The position numbers were made by a program, and so were the translations under genes. From contig OX387610.1 in the NCBI GenBank assembly GCA_947568835.1, positions 4,380,001-4,444,000 of the forward strand: 64,000 nt of DNA. Direction: 5' to 3'. Positions 40,201 to 49,271 of this stretch are shown in pieces. Every line of letters starts with the position of its first letter. Positions within the stretch are counted from its first letter, which is position 1. The DNA is from Protonemura montana (Eukaryota; Arthropoda; Insecta; Plecoptera; Nemouridae). The notes beneath the pieces are model-generated. The model ran no database searches. It saw only the letters and a program-made list of their open reading frames with translations, and had not been told where the DNA came from.

Positions 40201-43200
40201 GGCAGATTGACAATTTGGGTTTCTCATCATAATCTGTTGGAAAAAATTGGTTAAAAAAGAAATATTCAGATGTAGGAAATACAACAGATGACTACAGGTA
40301 CAACAAGGAAACTTACCGCCATGACAACTGTCATCCGACTGAAATTCCAGTTTTATATCGAGAGCGAGTGGATCAGCCATCTATAAAATCAAACACATTA
40401 GGGAGAGAGCAAGTAAAATCCAGTCGCATATATATCTAAAAAAAAATAGTGGCAGATAGCAATTACAGAACTAATTTAGATTTACACGGACCCTAATTAT
40501 ATTAAATTTAGGCTTCCAAACTGGGAAAGATTTCTGAAATGATTCCAGTCAATCATTAACAAGGCAAGCATGAAAGTGCTTAAACCCTTGCAATTGGCCT
40601 GACATGCAAGACACAGAAAATTCTATAAACATCATGAAAAAGAAGCTAGCCTGGAAAAATCAGCAACCGAACCGGGATACAAACCCGGGCCCTCCCAATT
40701 ACCGGTAGAGTGCTCTACCAACTGAGTTATTCGGGCTCACATTCCAGCTTTTGCGGGATGGGATAAAGGATCTCCTCTAGGATCACCTCGAGGGATCCAT
40801 TTTGATTCGGTTGCACATTTTTCCAGTCTAGCGCCCTTTCCATCCATTGCTTGCTGGTTTCAGCGCTACAGTAAAAACACCTAACGAACCAAAACATCTG
40901 CATACACAGCACTTTTATACATACCATATTAACCTCTTCAGCAAAGGAATCCATTTATTGGCACAGAAAGACTTGTTATAAATAATAAGTAAATTTTCTT
41001 GATCATGTATTCCGAGATAAATGGCTTAGTCTTGCTTTAGTAGAAGGGTAATATTTATTTCTTAACTGACTTACACTATTTAATCAAAGTATTTGACAAT
41101 ATTCGTGGACAATGTGCTCCAGTCAAGCTGAATCTAGCATTGCCACTTCCACATGAGTACATGTATGCAAATTTGAAATGTTACCAAATACATTTAATCT
41201 ACAGGTTAACGATATAATTTTACAACACCGTGATTGAAGATGTTTATCCTAGATATAAATATTTGTATTGTTTGGCCTAAGCAAAATGCAAAACCGAACC
41301 ATACGAACTCTATGAACGAAGAAAAATGTTGTGTTTACTCGATTCCTAACCTTATCTCTCCATAGCTAGCGACGCCTGCACCATCTAGTGGCAAAGTTGC
41401 AAGTTCCTTAGTAAGGGAACGTGTATTCAAATTTCCTCCGTTAGACTTATTTATTGTTCAGCCCTAATAATAATTATACGATGTAGACCAAAGAACATTT
41501 TAATTTTTTAAGTGGAACGTTCACTTTGCACAAAATTTTTTAAAGTTTACACAAATTTTTTTCTCCAATTTATTCATATATAATTGAAGCTTAGTAATTC
41601 TCACTAGTTCTGTATGCAGAATTATTTGGCAACACATCTGTGCTTTGATTCTATAAATAAAGGTACAATTTTTACAGATTTTTACAGAATATCCGATCTC
41701 ATGCCTAAACTGAGCGTAAGCTAAGTTAAGCCTGTTGTTGGTGACATAAGAAAGCAACTAGGTAAAGTCACCGTCGTTTCGATTGCGAAGCGTTGTAATT
41801 TCGTTATTTCTTGCAGATTACTTGCATTTGAAACTGGTTCAGGCTCAATTCATCTATATCATTGCAAACCTCAAAATTAGTATTCATGCTTTAATATTAT
41901 GAATCGCAATAATTTAATTGTGTTGATGTTCGCTAAAAAGAACGGCAGCAAGCACCATAGGGTGTTTGTTACCTACAGTTACTACGTGTTGCCGGCCTTG
42001 TTTTCTCAGAAGGAAGTTTTACATTCACACCGGCTCTGTTAAGATACATACGGAATCGCGGTTTGGCTTTAAACTTTCAGCATTTCTAACTGCTTTTCAA
42101 TCCATTCTCCAGGGCATGCCTAGTAGCCACCATCCAAGCCAGTGGCGCCGCTCAAAGCACTATCAAGCTGGTTGCTACCAACCTGATTGCCAACGGTTCA
42201 GTACCCGAGGGTGTTCAGCTGCTATGTCTCATTGGTAAAGGGTTGGACGCTAGTCGTTACCTCCTATCCTACGCCATGTGGGACCCTGCCGTATGGCTGG
42301 CCAAGGTAATCCATCCTAAAAATAATCCAGTTAATAAGTTAGGTATTTTAAATGGTTCAATTTTGATGTAGTACGTTTTTTGTGTCTCATTTGAATGTGT
42401 GTACTTCTTATTTCTCAAAAATAGTATCAGACACGTAATGATCTGGAAACTGATGCGCCTATTAACCCAACTGTTCATTCATTCAAGGTCGCCTTGCCGG
42501 CACAGGACGCCAACGAGGTTTTGAGGAAGTGGGCTGAGCATCTCTGGACCACCGGACAGAAGGTGAGATACCGATGAAGAAAATATAGTTGATGTTTCAT
42601 TTTGGAGCTTGTGATTAAATATGAAAAGTCAAGTGTGAGAAAAAACATTAATACTGTAAAAAATATTATCAAAAAGATACTGTTTGGAGAGAATTTTAAA
42701 ATTATCTGCATTTTTAGCCGCTTTGATTTCAGTAGGTAGTGCATTGAACAGGCGTCGGCCAGTTTTGATGACACAGGTGGTTGTGGTTTTCAGCCGGCAA
42801 AACTCAAAGGCTAGTGTGTCAGATCCCCTCGTCTGGTGCTAGTGAATAGTCTTGGACTTGGTGAAATAGCTAAGGTTTGAGTAGGTGAAGGAGCAGACAG
42901 CTAGAATGTACAGACAAGGTAGCGGTAAGATCTTGAGGTCCCGGAACGGTTGCCTGCACAAAGCCTTGTTGCTGATTCCCAGCATGGACCTGATTATCCT
43001 TTTCTGAGCCCTGAAGATTCTTATGCTCTCAGACGCACCTTCTTAGAAGATCAGACCGTACAGTAGCAGTGAAAGGGCACTTGCAAAGTAGACCACCCTG
43101 ACTGACAGGTGGTTTATGTTTCGGGCCAAGGTACGGAACATGAAAATCAATTTCGCAAGCTTGAAAAGCAGGCTTATGATGTGAAGGGACCATGAAAGCT

Positions 43201-43609
43201 GATGGTCAACCGTGATGGTTGGTTTGTTCCAGATAAAATTTATTTTCACTATTTATTTTTTAACTTCCCACGATTCTTATACAAAAGTAAAAGAACCAAA
43301 ACAAAAACTAATGGACCTAATGAAATTGAAAGTCATTTTATGATTTACCAATGATTTATCTAGTTCGAAGCATAGTTTGGCCCTAGTTTCTAACCCCTTT
43401 GTTTCATGCAGGAGAAGGCTGTGCTCGCAGCGTTGACTTCAGGACGCCCACATCGCGTCTTAGAGATGTTGGTAGCCCTGGGTCTGCGCACCCGAGCCAC
43501 ACTTTACCGAGCTGCACTACAAGACTTTGGCATTGCCGTCGACGACGCGGATGATATCCTTTACAAGCCCCGTCCTGCTACCACTGTTAGATGTGTTCCT
43601 GACTTATAA
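19265..43609 (+). CDS. WDR11: WD repeat-containing protein 11 orthologue, 22 exons
   Basis: WDR11 is a two-propeller protein with a C-terminal helical region. In vertebrates it works with FAM91A1 in tethering AP-1 vesicles at the trans-Golgi and affects Hedgehog signalling and cilia. Exons: 19265-19443, 19570-19681, 20080-20215, 20827-21000, 21921-22113, 23235-23403, 23895-24030, 25148-25279, 25425-25588, 26296-26524, 27067-27247, 28033-28141, 28839-29016, 29503-29672, 30485-30622, 31560-31683, 31954-32091, 32647-32842, 34494-34715, 42113-42305, 42488-42562, 43412-43609. Every junction is GT-AG with matching phase, giving 1181 codons plus stop (human about 1224). Landmarks: GHIVVWDVA (~120), LVVWDTRSGTKVWKK (~170), LRMCPPLTTRN (~490), FELWDLRKL (~615), STREHFVFSD (~680), LNMWDLRAR (~740), RFAPGKGN (~760), STIKLVATNLIANG (~1045). 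The last ~20 residues do not match the vertebrate end. Exons are clearly more GC-rich than introns. Exons 20-22 also exist in a second copy at 56193-56928. Confidence 0.95.
20284..20722 (+). repeat. 72-bp minisatellite, about 6 copies (WDR11 intron 3)
   Basis: The block AATAACACAGAGACATTTTT recurs at 20341, 20413, 20485, 20557, 20629 and 20701, a period of exactly 72 bp. Units differ at a few sites. Confidence 0.95.
21285..21420 (+). repeat. tRNA-like SINE (family A), 3' part
   Basis: It has a box B-like GGGTTCGCGTCC, the GTTTGGGCATC junction and the tail leading to GCATTGCAAGCG. It is diverged and lies in WDR11 intron 4. Confidence 0.6.
22850..23165 (-). repeat. tRNA-like SINE (family A) with an opposed 3' fragment
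   Basis: A minus-strand copy (about 22850-23095) carries the tail, GATGCCCAAAC, box B and box A (AGCTCAATTGGTTAGAGC in reverse). It is followed at once by a plus-strand fragment (about 23085-23165) of the same family. The pair forms an inverted arrangement in WDR11 intron 5. Confidence 0.7.
23455..23880 (+). repeat. 5S rRNA-derived SINE (SINE3-like)
   Basis: The head carries GATCACAGAAGTTAAGCAAC and GGGATGGGTGACCATC, which correspond to the middle and 3' half of 5S rRNA, including the internal promoter region. A body follows with CCTCTCGACAGCATGAATTTG, then ACCGTCCTTCAGAAGGGACG and TTAAGCCGGTGG. The 3' end is GTGCGTCGTTAAAC. Related copies lie at 33715-34005 (minus), 63785-64000 (plus) and, degraded, at 2815-3430. 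It is in WDR11 intron 6, next to exon 7. Confidence 0.75.
24040..24471. mobile_element. Palindromic MITE (~430 bp) next to the exon 7 splice donor
   Basis: The left end GTGTAGGTTATAGGTA… and right end …TACCTATAACCTACAC are near-perfect inverted repeats. The similarity extends ~160 bp inward (GCGTGAAAGATGGCCGCCAA on one side and its complement on the other), so the whole element can fold back. It has no ORF. It starts about 10 bp after the exon 7 donor at 24031. A related partial copy is at 3945-4196. The target duplication is not clear. Confidence 0.75.
24633..24765 (-). repeat. Fold-back copy of SINE family A
   Basis: A minus-strand SINE tail runs into TTATTAACAACACTATAACCG. After a short GGCATCAATTTTTGAGA link it is followed by the reverse complement of the same segment. 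The insertion is bracketed by near-identical 14-15 bp direct repeats (TACCCTAGTGCTGT / TACCCTATTGCTGT), typical of LINE-mobilised insertion. Confidence 0.7.
25905..26225 (+). repeat. 70-bp minisatellite, about 4.5 copies (WDR11 intron 9)
   Basis: The block GGTTATATAATACCACCGGT recurs every 70 bp (about 25981, 26051, 26121) with AGGTCG before it. The last units are more diverged. Confidence 0.9.
26629..26960 (+). repeat. ~115-bp minisatellite, 3 copies (WDR11 intron 10)
   Basis: Three successive units carry CCATGATATACCC, GTAACATAAGAT, GAAGCTCTGTCAGG and CAGCATCTCCAT in the same order. Confidence 0.9.
29115..29470 (+). repeat. 41-bp minisatellite, about 8.5 copies (WDR11 intron 13)
   Basis: Units contain GGATCCTATGCTCTATCC and AGGTTATTTGAGATCAGC. 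The period is 41 bp with scattered substitutions. It ends about 35 bp before exon 14. Confidence 0.92.
32120..32590 (+). repeat. 54-bp minisatellite, about 8.5 copies (WDR11 intron 17)
   Basis: The unit carries GGGGACAGTCCTTGTGCTGG and TATCTTCTCTCATGGGCTAG and repeats every 54 bp (18 codons). Because 54 is a multiple of three, long open frames appear on both strands. These are repeat artefacts lying between exons 17 and 18. Confidence 0.93.
33245..33545 (+). repeat. tRNA-like SINE (family A), nearly full length
   Basis: The best copy. It has a GTCAAATTGGAGTTATTCGA start, the CAGCCTCATGGTTCTACTCC body, box A-like TAGCTAAATGGGTTAGAGCA, box B GGTTCGAGTCC, the GTTTGGGCATC junction, and TTTTGAGACGGTTATAGTGT to the tail. 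It lies in WDR11 intron 18. Confidence 0.75.
33715..34005 (-). repeat. 5S rRNA-derived SINE, minus-strand copy
   Basis: The reverse complement carries the same order as the 23455 copy: a 5S-like head (CACCAAAGTTAAGCAACACT), GGGTGACCATCATACACATG, CTCGACAGCATGGATTTGTG, and CCGTCCTTCGGAAGGGACGT. It lacks the extreme 3' end. Confidence 0.7.
35400..35692. repeat. Opposed pair of SINE family A fragments
   Basis: A minus fragment (about 35400-35480, with GATTGATGCCC-type junction and box B) and a plus fragment (about 35545-35692, box A to tail) face each other. They lie either side of a palindromic GTAAGTACTTAC stretch, giving another fold-back arrangement. Confidence 0.6.
35700..36480. other. WDR11 intron 19, no gene seen
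   Basis: AT-rich intronic sequence before the duplicated unit. No exon-like stretch, tandem repeat or RNA gene recognised. Confidence 0.4.
37327..40954 (-). CDS. C2H2 zinc-finger protein, copy 2 (intact), nested antisense in WDR11 intron 19
   Basis: A probable nuclear DNA-binding regulator; target unknown. Exons (minus): 40954-40925 (MDSFAEEVNM), 40380-40317 (MADPLALDIKLEF…), 40233-40174 (…KPKLSICPKVEQEDLF), 39380-39303 (…CLMADVKPELSTHPGS…) and 38597-37327. Phases 0,1,1,1 all fit, giving 500 codons plus stop. The acidic leader has three ΨKxE-like sites, candidate SUMO acceptors. The finger exon has two atypical N-terminal Cys/His segments, one half-finger (CAKEFARKSHVKSRITVH) and about nine complete C2H2 fingers. 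One more has lost its Cys half (KTPLKIHMAVH). It is the only one of the three copies without a disabling lesion. The ATG at 38637 lies upstream of the acceptor that fits the phase, so I treat it as intronic. The first, 30-nt exon is the least certain; without it translation could start at 40380. Confidence 0.8.
40665..40740 (-). repeat. tRNA-like sequence (family B) in ZNF copy 2
   Basis: The reverse strand has ATAACTCAGTTGGTAGAGCA (box A) and GGGTTTGTATCCCGG (box B-like). It is homologous to 12755-12840. The corresponding segment is deleted in ZNF copy 3. Confidence 0.65.
42577..43340 (-). mobile_element. Non-LTR retrotransposon (LINE) 3' fragment in WDR11 intron 21, copy A only
   Basis: The minus strand reads an RT C-terminal segment: VDHQLSWSLHI, then KLAKLIFMFRTLAR, then LLLYGLIF (about 43249-43043). 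A frame follows with RAQKRIIRSMLGI and then a segment resembling LFNALPTEIK. This is the region after the RT domain in Jockey/CR1-like elements. It is broken by frame changes and 5' truncated. The sister intron at 56643-56730 lacks it and joins the same flanks directly, so it was probably inserted after the duplication. Confidence 0.75.
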
Positions 43610-43709
43610 CCTGTGTTAAGGATTCAGGTTTTTGCAAATTAAGTACGTAGTTTATTCTGATTGCAAATTTTAAACGTTTTTTATGTTAATTTAGCAATAA
43701 CAGTCTTAA

Positions 43710-43715
43710 AATAAA
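43710..43715 (+). terminator. Poly(A) signal for WDR11, copy A 3' end
   Basis: AATAAA lies about 100 bp after the exon 22 stop, in CTTAAAATAAAGC. It is conserved in copy B at 57030. Confidence 0.6.
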
Positions 43716-43734
43716 GCAAGATGACAACCTACGT

Positions 43735-43890
43735 GAAATCTTATTTAAATTGCAAACGTTTGCTATGTGCGGGGTATTTTATCATAAGTAACACTACTAT
43801 CCTTTCAAAAATTGATGCCCAAACGTGGACTTGAACCCCTATCTCCACCTGTCGCAGGTGTTGCTCTAACCAATTGAGTAGTGTTCCTAA
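43735..43890 (-). repeat. tRNA-like SINE (family A), copy A
   Basis: The minus-strand copy carries the tail, ATTGATGCCCAAACGTGG, box B region and box A (CTCTAACCAATTGAG). It is duplicated with the unit at 57055-57210. Confidence 0.75.
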
Positions 43891-43899
43891 AAATAAGAT

Positions 43900-45400
43900 G
43901 AAAACCCCTTTACAACCTGTTACAAAATTTTACAACACCTACTTTGCTTGTTGCAAGAGAATGCAATAGGAATAACCTCGACTCTAGAACTTTTAGGGTT
44001 GGGTTAATTCTTTCGTCGCTAAACTGGGCCCGGTGTACGCCATAGTGGTAAAGATGTTTATTTCCTCTCAAAAGTCTCTAATGCCGTACGACCAAGAAAG
44101 GCATATTGTATTTTCTTATTAGAAACACTAATAAATAGCCTCTCAAAAATGGGTCTCAACAAAGGACTTCATAAGTCATAAAAGGAACTTTTTGAATTTG
44201 ATGAGAAAAGCTTTTGCAATTAAAATCAGATTTTATGATTACAGTATTGAATTTATTAATTTTTAGCAGCTTCCTAGCTTGGTTACAATATGCTTGCATT
44301 TGATCTCTATTCCTAGCTTTAACAATTTTCTTCATTTTATTTATTCTAATTCTTAACTGATTTGCTGTTTCTGGCTAAAGATCGACCGCTTCTTTTTCTA
44401 GCAGATTCCATTCGGAAGTTGTTTTTTCGTTTGTACAGTTTTTATTTAGCCAGAAGCTCTTAGGTACATTACAATTTCTTACTTTAGCTTCCGATTAGAA
44501 TTCTGTTTGTGTTGAATTCCATCTTTAGGTATTTAAAATGCAATTATACAAACTAGTGCTTGCAGGTTTGGCACAAAGCAAGCCAAATCCAACAAGAAAA
44601 CAACATTTATATTTTTTTTACTGGAATTAAGTAAAAAAAAAAAAAATCCTGCAAGTAAACCAAGTCAAAATTTTGATGTTGCAAGCATATTGGCAAACCT
44701 GAACCAGAATTGTTATCGATTTTGTTTCGTATCCTTGGTGGCATGGTTATAATGGTGGTCAGATCAACTATTTAAACCAGTAGAGCTACAGCTAGAATGG
44801 AATTAAGATACAAACCATGGACCTCCCATGCCCGGTTGGGTGCTCTACTAATTAAGCTATCCGTGCAGACTGTTTTTAGTTTAGCAGGGTTGTGAGTCTA
44901 GCTCCCTTTCGATTCTTCCATAGCTAGTTTCAGCTCCCTTGTGGAATCACTAGAAAAACAACTGAGAACTGTTTTATGTTTTTGTGGATCCATTTCTCTC
45001 GATTTTATTCCTTGATGAAGCACACAGCCCGTGACAGCGCAGCAGGAATTCGCTCGAGTTCTCTCTGCGCTCGGAGTTCAGGATCCTGCTCTGGCAGAGT
45101 CAGCTGGGCTGGCCACAGAAACATCATAATTGCATTATGGACAACAGTGCACTGAAATTGGCTTAACCGAGTTCGTGACCTCGAGAAGAAATCGCTCAAG
45201 ATTTCTCTGTCATTTGGTGATAAAATAATTTAGTTTTTGTTTTGTGATTCATTCATTGTATGCATTTTTGTTATTTGTACAACAATTTTATTTAGATGTT
45301 GCTTACATTCCTTTACAGCTTTACGTAAAATAAAATAAACGTATGTTGTATGTTTAAAGTGATGAACTATTTAGATATATGTAAATTTGCATCTAAGGTT
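43900..45400. other. Duplicated tract without a confident gene
   Basis: Shared with 57215-58740. The minus strand near 44220-44470 has a stretch that reads like decayed coding DNA (MKKIVKARNRDQMQAYCNQA, interrupted by a stop further 5'). Another 64-codon frame is at 45199-45005 (…AQLTLPEQDPELRAQREL…) with no ATG. A tRNA-like minus-strand sequence is at about 44815-44885. I recognise no family and no consistent exon set. Confidence 0.35.
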
Positions 45401-45597
45401 AGGCTATAGGGATTAGCTGAAATGTTTACCACTTGTTCAGACCACTACAGAGGCAATCACTGTAAATTACAACGAAGATAACAACCCAGGATCAACCACA
45501 AAAAAATTAACAAAAGTCAAAATTTTACAAAAAAAATCGTAACGTTTTTGTTAAGTACAGCAAATAAAGATATTTCAAAGGATTGCAAATACCAGTC

Positions 45598-45830
45598 AGG
45601 TTGTTGTTGTTGTTTATTGGCTGCTGACAAGTACATTGTAGTTTTATGGGCCTTAATATTCTAAGATAGATTTTTATATGTAGGTAACATAGTAATATTG
45701 TGCCGTTTACATCATGAAAAAGTAAATAAAGGTGATCAAATAGTAATAATGGTAGAGTTGTATATAGGTACTAAAATAAAATTATAAATATATTAGTGGT
45801 ATTAATGGTCAAGATAGTGGCTTAATGGTC
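45598..45830. repeat. ~230-bp insertion specific to unit B
   Basis: The sister sequence joins CTCAGGTACATCACAAAATG directly. Here the flanks are separated by a TTGTTGTTGTTGTTTATTGG-led AT-rich block that resembles a retroelement 3' tail. No ORF. Confidence 0.5.
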
Positions 45831-46566
45831 ACAACATGTGGTTTGCAAGATTAGATACAACATTTTCTAACTTTTGTGTTTCTGATTGTCAGAACATGAA
45901 AAAAAGACTAAAAATTGAACAAAAAGTGAATACTTACTCCAATATAAATTGTGCAAGATGCATTTTTAATTTCCGCAAATTTTTATTCGTACCATTGGCA
46001 ACACCAGCCCTTAGGCTACTAAGAAAAAAAATGAAAAATGAAAACATAAATTCGACAGCAGAGATTTGTTCAAAGGAGAGGCGAGTGATGCGTAAAATGC
46101 ATTTCCTGCATACTTTTAGACCTGCTTTAATCCGCTCCCAAACCAATAAATCTGACCTATTATGGTTTAAATCACTTCAGGTCACATTATATTACACCTC
46201 TAAACATGACTATTTTATTTGTGTCTCCTGAACTACCAATTTTTTATTTTTGACAAAAATCATACATTTTTTCTTTGTTATTGACTTACTATAAAAGAAA
46301 TGCTTAATAATAAATAAATAAATAAATAGAGGAGGATAACCCCCTTTAAATATTTAAGATGTCGTTGGCTAGGCAATTTTTGAATGCAAAGCTAGCAAGG
46401 AGAAGAAACATGAGATTTCTAACCTTTGAACCACATGTTTACGACATAACTTTTACAAGAAACTTCCTTTGCACCAATTTAATATTTTTAAGATTTTGAG
46501 CCAGTGTGCATTTCCTTTTTTTGATTCAGGTTACTCTTTTATTTGTGCTATTGTTAACTAAATTAA

Positions 46567-48349
46567 TCAAAGCAAATATTTTGAATTTTTATGGACAGCT
46601 AGATGTTTCTTGAGACCCTCTTTTAAAGCAAATTCCTTTGCACAAGTTTGACATTTGTGAGGTTTTAATCCTGAGTGGACGGAAGCCATATGATCCGATA
46701 GTCTACACTTGTGAGAAAATTTCTTCGAACATGTTTGACATTTGTAAGGTTTCAATGTCTTTGGTTTCAATCCAGTGTGTACAGCCATGTGGGTTTTGAG
46801 ATATTTTTTAAATGCAAATTTCTTCCCACAAACGTTACATTCGCAAGCTTTAACTCCAGTGTGGACTGTCATGTGGTCTGTTAGATTATTCTTGCAAGAA
46901 AATCCCTTTGCACAATTTTGACATTTATAGTTTTTCAATCTAGTGTGCACAGCCATGTGACTTCTGAGGGTAGTTTTTGATGCAAATTCCTTGGCACAAG
47001 TTTGACATTTGTGAGGTTTTAATCCTGAGTGGACTGCCATGTGAGCTTTGAGATATTTTTTCGTTGCAAATTTCTTCCCACAAACGTTACATTCGCAAGC
47101 TTTAACTCCAGTGTGGACTGTCATGTGGTCTGTTAGATTATTCTTGCAAGAAAATCCCTTTGCACAATTTTGACATTTATAGTTTTTCAATCTAGTGTGC
47201 ACAGCCATGTGACTTCTGAGGGTAGTTTTTGATGCAAATTCCTTGGCACAAGTTTGACATTTGTGAGGTTTTAATCCTGAGTGGACTGTCATGTGAGCTT
47301 TGAGATATTTTTTCGTTGCAAATTTCTTCCCACAAGCGTTACATTTGCAAGCTTTAACTCCTATGTGGACTATCATGTGAGCCGTGAGATTTCTCTTGCA
47401 AGAAAATGCCTTTGCACAATTTTGACATTTATAGTTTTTCAATCTAGTGTGCACAACCAAGTGAGCTTTGAAGGTAGTTTTCAAAGCAAATTGCTTGGCA
47501 CAAGTTTGACATTTGTGAGGTTTTAATCCTGAGTGGACGGCAGCCACATGATTCAAGACTCCTCTCTTGCGAGAAAATTCCATCGAACATGTTTCACATT
47601 TATAAGGTTTTAATCCAGTGTGCACAGCCATGTGGGTTTTAAGGACCCATTTGGATGCAAAATCCTTCCCACAAGCGTTACATTTGTGAGCTTCTACTTC
47701 AGTATGGACTTTCATGTGAGCCGTGAGTTGACCCTTATGAATAAAGTCTTTCCCACAATGTTCACATTTATAAGGTTTCAATCCAGTGTGCACAGCCATG
47801 TGGGTTTTGAGGACCCATTTGGATGGAAATTCCTTCCCACAAGCGTTACATTTGGGAGCGTTTACTCCATTGTGGACTGTCATGTGAGCCGTTAGATTAC
47901 TCTTGCAGGAAAATGCCTTTGCACAATTTTGACATTTATAGTTTTTCAATCTAGTGTGAATGTCCATGTGAATTTTGAGTGTAGTTTCCGATGCAAATTT
48001 CTTGGAACAACTTAGACATTTGTGAGGTTTTAATCCTGAGTGGAAGTCAGCTACGTGATCCAAGAGTCGACTCTTGCAAGAAAATCCCTTTGCACAATTT
48101 TGACAGTTATATTGTTTCAATCCTGTGTGTACAGCCATGTGGGTTTTGAGATATCTTTTCAATGCAAATTGCTTTCCACAAGAGTTACATTTGTGAGCTT
48201 TTACTCCAGTGTGGATTGTCATGTGAGCCGTGAGGTTACACTTATGAGTAAAGTCCTTCCCACAAGTTTCACATTTAAACAGTTTAGATCCTGTGTGAAC
48301 TGTAATGCGAGACTTGACGTGACTCTTTCGAGAAAATTTCTTTGCACAG
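46567..48349 (-). pseudogene. ZNF copy 3, 3' part (about 20 fingers), cut off by transposon
   Basis: The frame is open from the transposon junction to the stop at 46567 and encodes the half-finger CAKKFSRKSHVKSRITVH and then about 20 C2H2 fingers, twice as many as copy 2. A three-finger block (HKCQTCAKEFASKTTLRSH …, 84 residues, 252 bp) is repeated almost exactly, so the array has expanded recently. One linker has an extra KPKTL. There is no ATG at the 5' edge: the open frame enters from transposon sequence through a GTG. Confidence 0.85.
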
Positions 48350-48837
48350 GGGTCATTCCATGTGTAATCACTCACTTTTAATTAAATTTCACTTTGACCG
48401 ACCCAGATTTTGATGAAAATTGGTATACTTGTTAAGTTTGTTGACTTAGGGGCTATTATTTTTTTTTTTTTTTTTTGGTCCAACCGTTCGGATATTACAA
48501 GGGGGGGAAGTTGGGGTCATTTTGCCCCCCGGGCGTGTAGTGACCACCCTTTCTACGCAATATCTAGGGTTCTATGGGAGCTACAGAGCTGGGAAAAAAA
48601 TCATCTGAAAGGTAATTTCATACCCTACCTGAATATGGAAACAAAAATGACGATATGTTAATACGAATTTAATTGTGATTTTACACATCTGCATTTTCCA
48701 AAATGACCATATCGCTGATGAGTCATTTTTGATTTGCCTGATTTTTTTTCTATATATACAGAACATACATATGATCATGTGTTCCAAAAATCAAGATGGG
48801 TGTTTTACCACTTTCCAAGAAAAAAAATTTTTTCTAT
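48350..48837 (+). repeat. Left terminal inverted repeat
   Basis: About 488 bp matching the reverse complement of 51982-52460. It contains a poly-T tract and a GGGGGGGAAGTTGGGGTCAT block shared with the other end. It carries a 7-bp excess (TTTTAATTAAATTTC against CTCAAAC) about 27 bp from the terminus. Confidence 0.9.
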
Positions 48838-48940
48838 AAAAAAGTGCCTTTTTGCCAGTAGAACAGCATTTTGATCACAATTATTGTGATCAGAGCACTG
48901 GCATATATTTTATATTAAAGTTGATTTTTGTTTGCACAGT

Positions 48941-49190
48941 TGCATGTTCTTGAAATGTTATTCTCTACAATACAAATCGATTGTTTGCCATATTCCTGTA
49001 AATCATGGATCAAGTTGAAACAGTTCATAGAAGTCAAAAGTTTGTTCATTTCTTGTCTGGACTTGCATCTACAAGAATCTTAAAATGGTATTCCCTAGAA
49101 TACAACTATAGATTGTTTGTCATGCTCCTGAATCATGGATCAAGTTGTAACAGGTTACAAGTAAAAAGTTTGGTAATTTCTTGTCTGGAC
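48941..49190 (+). repeat. Tandem direct duplication (~122 bp x 2) before the transposase ORF
   Basis: Units 48941-49061 and 49062-49190 share AATCATGGATCAAGTTG and ATTTCTTGTCTGGACT in the same order. It lies between the left inverted repeat and the ORF. Confidence 0.75.
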
Positions 49191-49271
49191 TAAAGCAATC
49201 AGTCTCTGGCCTCATGTTGATGAGGATAGAAGCTAATTTGCTCTCAAGCACCTTTTATTTAGAGATTCATA

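Larger units (their letters stand above)
36480..45420. repeat. Tandem duplication unit A (ZNF copy 2 + WDR11 exons 20-22)
   Basis: Markers in order are the ZNF 3' flank, antisense ZNF copy 2, the ZNF 5' flank, WDR11 exons 20-22, a SINE and the 43900-45400 tract. The same order follows in 45420-58890. Long stretches (for example 39001-39420 and 53228-53640) differ by only one or a few bases. Unit A has a 760-bp LINE insertion in intron 21. It also has two small deletions near 40410-40440 relative to unit B. Confidence 0.9.

Noticed and set aside
45005-45199. 64-codon minus frame conserved in both duplicated units (also 58342-58536)
   Set aside because: The units are nearly identical overall, so conservation is uninformative. 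There is no ATG and no family match.
48301-48375. Start of the ZNF copy 3 3' ORF as a real N-terminus
   Set aside because: The first residues come from the transposon's inverted repeat and begin with GTG, not ATG.
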